A program made the position numbers and the translations under genes. A stretch of DNA of 64,000 nucleotides from Sabellastarte sp. h YS-2021 (Eukaryota; Annelida; Polychaeta; Sabellida; Sabellidae). The stretch lies in contig OZ024928.1 in NCBI GenBank assembly GCA_964017235.1, positions 1,178,001 to 1,242,000 on the forward strand, given 5' to 3'. The notes beneath the pieces are model-generated. The model was not told the origin of the DNA. It saw nothing but the letters and a program-made list of their open reading frames with translations, and searched no databases. This document shows, in pieces, positions 47,625-58,805 of the stretch (position 1 is the first letter of the stretch; each line of letters opens with the position of its first letter).

Positions 47625-47859
47625 TTATCTCCCGCCGGGCTTTAGCCCGGGAGGGAGATTATGAAATGATGTCTGTGTGTGCGTGCGTGTGTGCGTGCGT
47701 GCGTGCGTGCGTGTGTGCGTGCGTTAGTTAGTCACGCAGATTTCTCCAAAACTACTACAGCTACAGATTTTTTGTAAATTAATTGTCCCAATGAATTTTC
47801 ATGCCCTTGAAAAAATTTTTGGTTTTATTGACTTAGGCCTAAAGATAAGTGAGTAATAG

Positions 47860-50210
47860 CAATCTTAGCTACTTTGAGTAAAGGGCTCATAACTCAAAAA
47901 CTATTGCAGTAACAACTTTTTCTTCAAATATGTTGTTCAGCTACTTTGTCCTTAGCTATAAGATGGTACATAGTTTGGGGTCCCATTGCATGCCATAAGT
48001 GAGTAATAGCTATTTTCTCATTTGTAGCTAAATAACAGAAGAAGTAAATGTCAAATATCTTCAAAAGTATTGAAGTTAGGGAAATCTTTTCAAATATGTT
48101 GTCCATCTTCTTTTTGGTAAGCTATCACATACTAAAGTTTCAGACCTGTTGCACCTTGGATAGCTGAGTAATAGCTACTTTGAAATTCTGACTGGTGAGT
48201 AAAGCCATTGTAACTCCAAAACTATTGCAGTTAGAGTATTTTCCTAAAATATGTTGTTCAGCTACTTTGTCCTTAGCTATAAGATGGTACATAGTTTGGA
48301 TTTCTATTGCATGCCATAAGTGAGTAATAGCTATTTTCTCATTTGTAGCTAAATAACAGAAGAAGTAAATGTCAAATATCTTCAAAAGTATTAAAGTTGG
48401 GGAAATCTTTTCAAATATGTTGTCCATCTACTTTTTGGTAAGCTATGACATAGTAAAGTTTCAGACCTCTTGCACCTTGGATAGCTGAGTAATAGCTACT
48501 TGGAAATTCTGACTGTTGAGTAAAGCTATTGTAACTAAAAAAGTATTGCAGTTAGAGTGTTTTCCTAAAATATGTTGTTCAGCTACTTTGTTCTTAGCTA
48601 TAAGATGGTACATAGTTTGGGGTTCTATTGCTTGCCATAAGTGAGTAATAGCTATTTCCTCATTTGTAGCTAAATAACAGAAGAAGTAAATGTCAAATAT
48701 CTTCAAAAGTATTAAAGTTAGGGAAATCTTTTCAAATATGTTGTCTATCTACTTTTTGGTAAGCTATGACATAGTAAAGTTTCAGACCTGTTGCACCTTG
48801 GATAGCTGAGTAATAGCTACTTTGAAATTCTGACTGTTGAGTAAAGCCATTGTAACTCCAAAACTATTGCAGTTGGAGTATTTTCCTAAAATATGTTGTT
48901 CAGCTACTTTGTTCTTAGCTATAACATGGTACATAGTTTGGGGTTCTATTGCTTGCCGTAAGTGAGTAATAGCTATTTTCTCATTTGTAGCTAAATAACA
49001 GAAGAAGTAAATGTCAAATATCTTCAAAAGTATTGAAGTTAGGGAAATCTTTTCAAATATGTTGTCCATCTACTTTTTGGTAAGCTATAACATAGTAAAG
49101 TTTCAGACCTGTTGCACCTTGGATAGCTGAATTATAGCTACTTTGAAATTCTGACTGTTGAGTAAAGCCATTGTAACTCCAAAACTATTGCAGTTAGAGT
49201 ATTTTCCTAAAATATGTTGTTCAGCTACTTTGTCCTTAGCTATAAGATGGTACATAGTTTGGGGTTCTATTGCATGCCATAAGTGAGTAATAGCTATTTT
49301 GTTATTTGTAGCAAAATCATGACATAAGTAAATGTCAAATATCTTCAAAAGTATTAAAGTTAGGGAATTCTTTTCAAATATGTTATCCATCTACTTTTTC
49401 ATAAGCTATCACATAGTAAAGTTTCAGATCTGTTGCACATTGGATAGCTGAGTAATAGCTACTTTGAAATTCTACAGTTGAGTAAATCCATTGTAACTCC
49501 AAAACTATTGCAGTTACAATATTTTCGTAAAATATGTTGTTTACCTACTTTGTCCTTAGCTATAAGCTGGCATGTAGTTTGGGGTTCTATTGCATGCCAT
49601 AAGTGAGTAATAGCTATTTTCTTATTAGTAGCAAAATAATGACATAAGTAAATGTCAAATATCTTCAGAAGTATTAAAGTTATGGAATTCTTTTCAAATA
49701 TGTCATTCATCTACTTTTTTGTAAGCTATCACATAGTAAAGTTTCAGACCTGTTGCACATTGCATAGCTAAGTAATAGCTACTTTGAAATTGTGACTGTT
49801 GAGTAAATCCATTGTAACTCCAAAACTATTGCAGTTACAGCTTTTTCTTCAAATATGTTGTTCAGCTACTTTGTCCTTAACTATAAGATGGTATATATTT
49901 TGGGGTTGTATTGCATGCCATAAGTGAGTAATAGCTATTTTCTTATTTGTAGCAAAATAACAACATAAGTAAATGTCAAATATCTTCAAAAGTATTAAAG
50001 TTAGAGAAATATTTTCAAATATGTTATTCATCTAGTTTTTGATAACCTATCACATAGTAAAGTTTCAGACCTGTTGCACATTGGATAGCCGAGTAATACC
50101 TACTTTGAAATTGTGACTGTAGGGTAAATGCATATAGTTTGGGGTTCTATTGCATGCCATAAGTGAGTAATAGCTATTTTCTTATTTGTGGCAAAATAAT
50201 GACATAATTT
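47860..50210. repeat. 321-bp satellite array, about 7 copies
   Basis: Period 321 bp early on (antisense starts 48,427, 49,069 and 49,390 are spaced by multiples of 321). Each unit is two diverged halves of about 160 bp: one with AACTCCAAAACTATTGCAGT and one with AATATCTTCAAAAGTATTGA. Both halves align with the 133-bp monomer (GTAAATG ... AAAAGTATTGCAG ... CATCTACTTTT ... AGTTTCAGACC), so this is a dimeric higher-order form of the same satellite. Confidence 0.88.
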
Positions 50211-51190
50211 TTCTCAAATAACTGCTTCATCTACTTTTGGGAGAGCTTTCACATGGTGAAGTTCTAGACCCGTAGCTAATTACTCACCTACTCAAAATGA
50301 GTAAATGTGAATTATCTGTAAAAGTATTGCAGATATCCAATTTTTCTCAAATAACTCATTCACCTACTTTTGGGAGAGCTTTTACTTGGTGAGGTTTCAG
50401 ACCCGTAGCTAATTATTCACCTACTCAAAATGAGTAAATGTGAATTATCTCTAAAAGTATTGCGGATATCCAATTTTTATCAAATAACTCATTCATCTAC
50501 TTTTGGGAGGGCTTTCACATGGTGAAGTTCCAGACCCGTAGCTAATTACTCACCTACTGAAAATGAGTAAATGTGAATTATCTCTAAAAGTATTGCAGAT
50601 AGCCAATTTTTCTTAAATAACTCATTCACCTACTTTTGGGAGAGCTTTACTTGGTGAATTTTCAGAGCCGTAGCTAATTATTCACCTCCTCAAAATGAGT
50701 AAATGCTAATTATCTCTAAAAGTATTGCGGGTATCCAATTTTTATCAAATTACTCGTTCATTTACTTTTGGGAGAGCTTTCACATGGTGAAGTTCCAGAC
50801 CCGTAGCTAATTACTCACCTAATCAAAATGAGTAAATGTGAATTATCTGTAAAAGTATTGCACATAGCCAATTTTTCTCAAATAACTCATTCACCTACTT
50901 TTGGGAGAGCTTTCACTTGGTGAAGTTTCACACCCGTAGTTAATTATTCACCTACTCAAAATGAGTAAATACGAATTATCTCTACAAGTATTGCAGATAG
51001 CCAGTATTTCTGAAATAACTCATTCACATACATTTTGGAGAGCTTTCAATTAGTGAATTTTCAGATCCGTAGCTAATTACTCACCTACTTAAAATGAGTA
51101 ACTGCCTATTATCACTAAAAGTATTGCAGATAGCCAATATTTCTCAAATAACTCATTCACCTACATTTTGGAGAGCTTTCACATGCTAAA
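50211..51190. repeat. 133-bp satellite, diverged block (~7 copies)
   Basis: Monomers carry TAATTACTCACCTACTCAAA, ATGAGTAAATGTGAATTATC and GAGAGCTTTCACATGGTGAA, with more substitutions than in the family-1 arrays (for example CCCGTAGC for CCCATAGC). They lie inside the family-2 element. Confidence 0.9.
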
Positions 51191-51341
51191 TTTTTTTAAT
51201 GAATTTTTTAAATAATTTTTAATGCATTAAAATTCATGAAATCATGCACTAAATCAATTATAACTTGAAAAGTATTACATTTAGAGCACCTTGTTAAAAT
51301 ATGTTATCTTTAGTACATCTCATTTATATGGCGGGAGATAA

Positions 51342-53459
51342 ATGCATGTGTCAGAATGCTTGTTATACTTGTTCTAGGTACAGGCTCAGTCTGACAAACT
51401 TAACTCTTAACAAAAAAAAAATCTTATGTTCTCCATGGTGTAGATTTTAATGTCTTGTGCTAACTTGCATGAGTTGACAGGCACTTTGAATTCTGTTGTT
51501 GAGATATTACGCTGAATATAAATATACACCAAAACATGTCTGCTTTATTGAATTTACTCACAGCCGTTAATATGCTGTGTAGGTATGTTTTTCATCCATG
51601 GCATCCGACTAGACAGGCAGACTGTGGGAAAATCTTGTCCAGGCTGTATTATAGAAGCCATGAGGTATAGTGAGTCCATAATTGGGAGTATAGGCATGAA
51701 CACCAAGGTCAAATTTGATCCAGGTAAGACTTTGATTTGACCTTGCAACAGTAACCTTGACCTTTAAATTTATGGTCGGGCTATATCGTGGAACCTGCAA
51801 GTGTAGGAATTTGATAATTGGCAGGGATTTGTTGTGGGGGTGTAGGTCTGTAACATCATGGTGTGACCAAATGAAGTGACCTTCATTTGACCTGTGATCT
51901 TTGCATTAGTGAGCCTGACATTTAAATTTATTCATTTGACCTTCAAATAGTGACCTTCATTTGACCTGTGACCTTGCCTTAGTGACCCTTACATTTAAAA
52001 TCTTGCACAGGCTGTAGAGTCTATGTCAGAAACCATAAGGTGATGGAAGATGTTGGTGTGCAATGTCATGGTGTGACTCCAATTTGACCTTTGACTTTAC
52101 TGTAGTGACCTTGACCTTTAACTTATTGTCTAGTTTATATCTGAGAAACCAGAATGTGTAGGAAGTTGTAACATGGGAGGTATATTGGGTACAAGGTGTA
52201 GGGGTGACTTTTGAGTTCTGCAAGCTGTTTTCCGCTGCCACATTTGAGAAATATCTTGCCTATCAATGATGGATTGGTGAAACTGATTAATGCAGCAACT
52301 TTTACATAACTGTGCTATAGTATAGGAATAAAAGACATATTCAAGTGCTTTATGATGGTTTTAAACTATCGAGCGGCTGCATTAAAGCCACGAAGCCCGA
52401 AGTAAAAATAAGGGGTAAATCTTATGCAAAAATCAAAACAAATGCAACGCCATGTTGGCTGTTGCATCAGTGAAACATACATAGCGATATCTAGGGTAAA
52501 AAAAGTAAGTATTTTTGTCACTCTAGTTTCATAGAATTTGTTATAAAATATTGAGAGATTATAACTGTAGATGTTTTCAATTTGTTGTAAGCTTTAAAAC
52601 CATATGCTATTTATTAAAATCAAGCAAGAAATAACAATTTTATGAATATTTTAACCATTTTTTTACCGCGAGTCGTTTGTTTGCATTTGTACACGAAGGG
52701 ATGATGTACGTAGAATTCAACAGTGTTATTTTATTTACTGTTCTACATTCGCGATTTCTGAACTGCGCAAAAGAGGTGTCCAAGGTCACTGCGCAGCCTA
52801 CCATTTTAGAATCACTGATAAATATACTTCGATTATTAATAAATAGATCCATTAATAAATTTTACAAGTTTGTATCTTTTCATTTATGAATTAATGCTGT
52901 CATCTTACTATTAAGTTTTCTGGTTTAATACTTTGCCTTGCATACATTTTCTCTTTCATAATGCCCTATCGACACTACAGGCGGTAAGCCCTGTGGTTAG
53001 AAGTTTTACTCGGTGGCAGAACTGTCTCCCAGGACACCCCATATCATCTGAGATTTGGTGTTTCCATAAGGTGTCACACGTATGACCGCTGATGGGACAC
53101 GGTGTATAACCATGAATAACAGTAGGATAACAGCAGTACAAATGTTGGTCAATTAGAGGCCACCTTTAACCTCAACTCACCTTCAGTAGTCGTTGGACGA
53201 ACACATGATACCAAAACAGGTCACAACCTTATATAAACAGTGAATGTTGCCTTCAGTTACCCTTCAAAAAATTATTCTGCAGAATGTAATGGTGAGAAAT
53301 TCAGAGGCGGAAATTTTAAACCTTTTAAAATTTCCGTAGAATGCTCAAGGAATAGGATGTCAGGGTGTGTGTTTAGTCACATGTCTCAGAGCACTGCTTT
53401 GACTGGATTCTTTACAAGAAGAGTGGTCTACAAGATTTGCATGCTTAGAAGCTTTACTT
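51342..53459. other. ATG2 intron with SINE tail and GACCTT-rich stretch
   Basis: No exon found. 51,485-51,533 is a 3' fragment of SINE S1 (GAGATATTACGCTGAATATA). 51,700-52,150 is rich in TGACCTT(T)GACCTTTAA phrases, a diffuse repeat. The remainder, including 52,360-53,450, looks unique; the short ORFs have no motif support. Confidence 0.55.
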
Positions 53460-53463
53460 ACTC

Positions 53464-54940
53464 TTGATAGTCGCAGTGCAGAGAAACCAGTGTTTTCTCC
53501 AGTTAAAGTTCAAGTCCCACACTAGGCTGCTTCAGTTGTTGTGTCTGATACCCCTCTTCTTTGATTCCAGTGCTCCTACTTCCAGTCCAGCCGCTTCGGC
53601 TGAGGACCTGGATGAACTGGTACCGGCTCATAGTGAACCGGATATGACAATGAAATCTCCTCTGGCTGATCTCTACAATTGTGGTCCGGTCCCTGGTGAC
53701 CAAGAACCGTTTTTTAATACCGGCATACCAGACTCGTCTGACTCTTCTCCAATCCAACCGGTTTCGGAAGAAGAAGAAGGTGAACTGACCGGTTCCAAAC
53801 CGTAAATGCCACAGGAAACAGAGTCCAGTGTATCTGAAGATCAGTCTTACCGGGAAATAATTAGAGGCATCAGAGCTTACATGAACTGGAACTTTGTACC
53901 GGACTTAGAATTGTCTGGAGCCACTTCTAAAGACAATCCCTTTACTGGTACTAGATCCCAGCCTGTTGGCAAAGTATCAGTACAATTACCTGCAGATGAC
54001 TGGTTCTGTCGTAAGGGGGAAGCCATGACTTCCACTACTCAAACAGGATACCAAAATCGCAACTCTGAACCTGGTGGTTTTCATACAGACCACTTTCTTA
54101 GACCACCAAAATCCCAACTGTGTTGGTATGGCCTTCATCCTGTGAATCCTGCTATCTCACATCCAGCAAGACAGGTCTCCTTCTCGGACTCAGATGCTGC
54201 CAAACTCAACAGTCTGTACGCTAGGGTAGCTAAACCATCGGGTTCTGGATCTGTACCGCCTCCATGCATCCCCTCTCCCAAGAGACAGTACGAAAATGGG
54301 AGAAGGCCATGAAAGAAAGTTCCTACGTCTGCAATCATGCAGCAGGATTTACCAGGTGCATGACCAAACTTCAAGAGGATATTCAGAGTAGTGTACGCAT
54401 CCTACAACAAGAAATGGCAAAAGGAAAATCCTCGCAAAAATGTAAGAAAGCCTTGGATGACCTTAATGACCTCACCCCTTTTAATCAAAATGTGGCCTAC
54501 TTTGTAGGAAAGCCACTCAACACCTGGCTGACGTGATGTTTATTCAGATGGCTAACTTTACCCTGATGAGGAGAGACTCCTTTTTGGATAACTTAAAACA
54601 AGGAGTAAAACAGGACAACTGGTCAGCCTTGAGAAACGCTCCTCTTCATCTGCAGGCCTTATTTCCTGACAATGTCCTACGCAAGGCTGAGGATGATATA
54701 CAGAAATCTGAGTCGTCGTGCCGTACCTCCCAACTCGCATCGATGGAGACAATCGGATGCTCAATGGAGACAAACTCAGGATACAGGAGTCAGCAGAACC
54801 AACAGAGCGCTCCCCAGCAACCTGAGGGTCCAGCTTGGCGTGTTTTTTGGAACAGAGCCTCAGGCCGTCCTTCCCGAGGCAGAGGCCGGGGTGCCTCACG
54901 TGGCTCAAAATCCTCCCATGGTGCAGGGTCTTATAAATGA
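53464..54940 (+). pseudogene. DIRS-C gag
   Basis: Three frames join into a Gag-like product: DLDELVPAHSEPDMTM ... (53,464-53,805), QSYREIIRGIRAYMNWNFVP and KVSVQLPADDWFCRK (53,806-54,312), SQETVRKWEKAMKESSYVCN and CMTKLQEDIQSSVRILQQEM (54,264-54,536), then MANFTLMRRDSFLDNLKQGV and a basic RGRGRGASRG tail (to 54,940). A stop separates the first two frames and shifts separate the others. Block order matches DIRS-A and DIRS-B. Confidence 0.82.
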
Positions 54941-55445
54941 CAATAATTATTCAAGTGTGAAACATGTGGACAGTTATGTGAAGCTTTCTCCTGTACCATT
55001 TGTATACAATTATCAAGATGTTCAGTTTGTAAATTTTGTAAAACCTGTTCAAAAAGTTGGTGTAAATGTAACTTTTGTTGCAGCTCATGTACATACTGTG
55101 TTTACAGATGGGCAGCCACAAAAGAATGGCCCAAGTCCCATTCATGTTCAGAACAAAATAAAGCATGTAAGAGATGTTTCTTCTGTAAATCAGTCTCTTT
55201 TTGCCCTAAGTGTTCCAAATGTCCATCTTGCTGCTGTACCTCCTCCTGTGGTAGGTTGACTTCACAAGTTTTGGCAAATGTGGGCTGCTCTGGGTTCCAG
55301 CCCGAGGGTTGTATCCACCCTGAAGGAGGGTTATACTCTACCCTTCCAGATCAAACCACCTCTCATCAGATTTCTTCTGATCCTCAGTGGGTATGCCAAT
55401 CCTCTCAGGCACAGCTACCTGAACGAGACATTGTCGGATTGGTCT
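54941..55445 (+). pseudogene. DIRS-C ORF2 start: Cys-rich module and RT N-terminus
   Basis: In the frame of TGT 54,992 there are about 23 cysteines in roughly 86 codons up to 55,249 (CSVCKFCKTCSKSWCKCNFC, then CSSCTYC, CKRCFFCKS, FCPKCSKCPSCCC). No ATG opens it, so it is easily missed. The pattern suggests several zinc-binding CxxC pairs; DIRS-A carries a decayed counterpart. After this SSPRVVSTLKEGYTLPFQIK and YANPLRHSYLNE match the RT start, which then ends at the deletion. Confidence 0.75.
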
Positions 55446-55967
55446 AAGGTTTCGCTTTACCCTTCTCCTAGCTTTTTGTCAAAAAATCAACTAGCGCGAG
55501 AAGGTCCAACTAGTGTGGCCCCCATGGTTATCCCGGCCTTGGCCCCGACCTTGGACAAGTCCCTTAAGGAGGACGGATCCCTTTGTCTGGTAAGGGCTCT
55601 GAGATATTACTTGGATAAAAGTAAGAGACAAGATAATGAGTTAGTATTTGTCTCCTTCAAACAAGGTTTTTCCAAAGATATTTCTCCTGCTACCATTTCA
55701 TCTTGGATCAAGAAAACCATGATCTTATGTTATGAATTGGCTTATCAGGAGAATCTTGATCTTCACCAGGTGAAAGCTCATGATTACCAGGCTTTCACTG
55801 CATCTAAAGCCTTCCAAGGAGGAGTCTCCTTGGATCAAATTCTGTCAGCCTGCCATTGGAAATTGCACAACACCTTAACTCAATTCTACTTGAAGGATGT
55901 TGTCTGGGCTGACTCAGAACTTTTTCATTTGGGCCCGGTGGTGGCAGCCCAACAAATCCGACACTAG
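55430..55967 (+). pseudogene. DIRS-C tyrosine recombinase, C-terminal part
   Basis: SDWSKVSLYPSPSFLSKNQL begins directly after the RT N-terminus, so core-binding and early catalytic parts are lost. The remaining catalytic box reads KAHDYQAFTA at 55,779-55,790, where DIRS-A and DIRS-2 have HDVR: the conserved Arg is Gln. ACHWKLHNTL and QFYLKDVVWADSE remain. Inactive. Confidence 0.88.
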
Positions 55968-56284
55968 GTCTTTACATATCTAGTTGTCTTTTGTACATAG
56001 ATGTAACATGTTAGTTTTCTTGTTTTGATTTGGTTTAAGGAGCCTGGTTTTTCCGCCTCTTAATCCTTTCTTTTCTTGGACCTTTTTACTTACATACCAA
56101 GGGTATCGGGTTGGAGGTCCTCTCCTTTTCCACAATTTTCGGACTCCGCCTTTTCTCTCCCAGAAGGGCCTATTTGGGTTGCTCTTATTCCCCCTTGTAC
56201 CTCAGGAGGAACAGGAAAACACAACGGTGGGCACTCCAGTCCGGTAACCGGTCATCCATTTGAGTAAAGACCTTAGGAGTTTGG

Positions 56285-56360
56285 TAACCCAACGCAATAA
56301 ATAGAAAATTTTAATTGTAAATTAAATTTTTATAAGTTAATATCTTACCTAACAGACAGG
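56285..56360 (+). repeat. DIRS-C internal complementary region
   Basis: CCAACGCAATAAATAGAAAAT joined to AAATTTTTATAAGTTAATAT and CTTACCTAACAGACAGG. The right arm complements the right end at 56,560-56,630. Confidence 0.8.
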
Positions 56361-56419
56361 GGAGTCCCACCCATCCTGCCCCGCTTTTATCTTACTAGGG
56401 GCTCGACTACCTTTCAAGG

Positions 56420-56636
56420 AAAAGATGGGGTCACATGACTCAACAGTGCACTGTGATTGGTGGAGAGGAAGAGTGCTGCCATCTAGCGAGTCACAGGGAG
56501 GTTGCCGGCCCGGTCCGAGCATTGCTCAAGATGTCTTTCTTCTGACGTTTGGCAGGGTCGGCTGGCGCCGGATACTAGCTATGTCTGTTATATCTGATAT
56601 TAACTTATAAAAATTTAATTTACAATTAAAATTTTC
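56420..56636 (+). repeat. DIRS-C right terminal repeat
   Basis: Contains AAAAGATGGGGTCACATGAC, CCATCTAGCGAGTCAC, AAGATGTCTTTCTTCTGACG, TTTGGCAGGGTCGGC and the end TTAACTTATAAAAATTTAAT then TTACAATTAAAATTTTC. The left partner is missing. Confidence 0.8.
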
Positions 56637-58480
56637 TAATCCAGAGTTTGTGTATAGGTGATAGAGTCACAGCATCTCTTCAAAGTCAGGATGAGTGTAG
56701 GTAATAGACACATGTCACAGGTCACTGCTTTCATGATGTGTATATTTAGATAATAAGCCATATTGTGGGATTATATTCAGGTCATACAAGTATCTTAAAT
56801 ACTCAATGTATTCTATTTGGAAGCAAAAATAACATGTCCATTCTTTACAGAGGTGTCTTTGTAGGTTTGTCTGATCACCACAACTGAATATTATTTGTAC
56901 AGGCTCAGGAAATGGCCTTGAAAAGAGCATTTTTGAAACAATTAATATTTGCAAGTGGATAAGCGAGCATTGTTTAGTGGGGGTTTTGCTGGGAAGCTAT
57001 ATTTTCTTTGTGTAAATAGAATCAGTGTAGGCTAGTAGAAGGACCCAACATCAGACAGCCACATTTTTAGATGTAAGAGGAAGTAAGCTATAATTTGAGT
57101 CAAAATCTCAGTATATTGGAGGCATCTGTTATAGAGTGTATGGTATACATTTCCACCAGCCTCCCCGTAGCTATGTGTTGACTACTGGTAGAATTGTGGA
57201 CACCACTCCCTGGCAGGTAACAACTCGACTTGTGCTAAACCACAGGGTTAATGTGAAGCAAACACAGATGTACTTACAGATATTGAGTGGATGTCATACT
57301 AACTGAACCATACCACTTAATCCTTTTTAGTTGTAAGCAGGGGTATATCTCATTGTGATGTCCATCAAACATCTGCATATTGCTATCACTGAGTTCTCTG
57401 TAGCTGGACAAGTTTGGGTATTTTGTCACATTGAAACGCGTCACAGAATACTGTACATTCCTTTGATTGATGTTTTCTAAATATTTTCATACAGTTTGAC
57501 AAATAATTGTACAAATTAACCCTTCTTGATTCCACTAGCCCTCCCCATTCCCAGGAGTTCATTACTCTGGTAATTTTGTCTCATGCATGTCAGCTACTAG
57601 TAAATGAACTGGACTAGAGCGGGTGTGCTGAGTACAGTTATACATCTGATATACATGTACTGATGTGATGAGAGACACTGGTGGGGTAAGTAAATTCTCC
57701 TCTGATTAGTGAATGGATATTACAAATAAACAGATTTTCAAAGAAGTCACTGAGATGTATTCTGCCCTATCTTACCCTGGGAATCAGTGCAAAGAACAAT
57801 TCAAGATGACCCGCGTCACACTTTGGTGCCCAACAGACACATGTTCACTTTATTATTATGTATCTATAGTTCCCCCCCCCCCCCTCTAAGTGATTGCTGA
57901 TTGCTGACTTCTGATGTTGGCTTACTTCTCTATCTACTCACATACTCTGCAATCCTAACAAATGTGACTTGAGCAGGCCTCACATTCCTGCCATACTGCA
58001 GATGGCAGGCTGCTGAGTAAGTAGATTTACTGCGTGTATCCAGGACCCCTGACCTCATCCATCAGCTCACAACGCACTAGTCAGATGTTCATTGTAGTCA
58101 TGCTTTGATGAGGCGCAGTACATATCACCGATCTGCGTAACCTCTGGCCTGTTTGTTTGTGTACAGCTGTTAAGTAGTGGTTTATTGACCTGTCAGAATG
58201 TTTGTTTATCAGTGACAGTAAAACACGCTGACAAAACTGTCAGCTGTGTACAAGGATTGCTCTGTGTCCGTGGTGACACCACTGACCACGTACTGCGTGA
58301 TCAGTGACTGTCCAGGATTAGCTGTGCAGGAGTATGTGAGAGTTAAAAACCAACCAGTGCTAAATGACCAGTATAAACTGACTGGGATTAACCAATAATT
58401 AGTTACTCACGAGTACTAAATGAGCAGTGTTAACTGATTAGGATAAGTAACTAATTACTGACCAGTGCTAAATGACCAGT
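56637..58480. other. ATG2 intron, no feature
   Basis: About 1.8 kb of apparently unique sequence. I tested splice-like sites (for example the GTAAGT near 57,687) and found stops in all frames of the flanking segment. A C tract lies near 57,873. Confidence 0.5.
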
Positions 58481-58805
58481 ACATGTATAACTGTCGCATG
58501 ACCTAAAGTCCACACACCAGACAGGGGGACCTCACTAACTGATTTCTGTCACATGACCTACAATCCACACACCAGACAGGGGCACCTCACTAACTGATTT
58601 CTGTCACATGACCTATAAGTCCACACACCAGACAGGGGCACCTCACTAACTGCTTTCTGTCATATGACCTATAAGTCCACACACCAGACAGGGGCACCTC
58701 ACTAACTGATTTCTGTCATATGACCTATAAGTCCACACACCAGACAGGAGGACCTCACTAACTGATTTCTGTCACATGAGCTATAAGTCCAAACACCAGA
58801 CATAA
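58481..58805. repeat. 56-bp minisatellite, about 5.5 copies
   Basis: Units CCTATAAGTCCACACACCAG, ACAGGGGCACCTCACTAACT, GATTTCTGTCACATGA. Low divergence. Confidence 0.92.

Larger units (their letters stand above)
47625..51341. mobile_element. Family-2 hairpin element (3.7 kb)
   Basis: Left end TTATCTCCCGCC opens a hairpin at 47,625-47,660 (CGGGCT/AGCCCG centre, outer TCTCCC/GGGAGA); the right end GGCGGGAGATAA at 51,330-51,341 is its exact complement over 12 bp. Interior: a GT/GC microsatellite at 47,668-47,730, a core module (GATTTCTCCAAAACTACTAC), the 321-bp array, then seven diverged 133-bp monomers of the family-1 type, then an AT-rich tail. No protein of its own. Confidence 0.75.
53460..56636 (+). 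mobile_element. DIRS-C: internally deleted DIRS element
   Basis: Contains gag (no left terminal repeat), the Cys-rich module and first residues of RT, then jumps straight to the middle of the recombinase, an internal complementary region and a right terminal repeat. The 5' start near 53,460 is approximate. RT, RNase H, methyltransferase and the N-terminal half of YR are absent. Sense to ATG2. Its repeats (TATCTTACCTAACAGACAGG; GGCAGGGTCGGCTGG) are distinct from DIRS-A and DIRS-2, so it is a third subfamily. Confidence 0.88.

Noticed and set aside
51700-52150. Cluster of nuclear-receptor half sites (TGACCT)
   Set aside because: The TGACCTTGACCTTT phrases form a diffuse low-complexity repeat; no spacing pattern supports a response element.
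57600-57695. Possible further ATG2 exon with GTAAGT donor near 57,687
   Set aside because: All three frames between the nearest acceptor and this donor contain stops, and no ATG2 motif is present.
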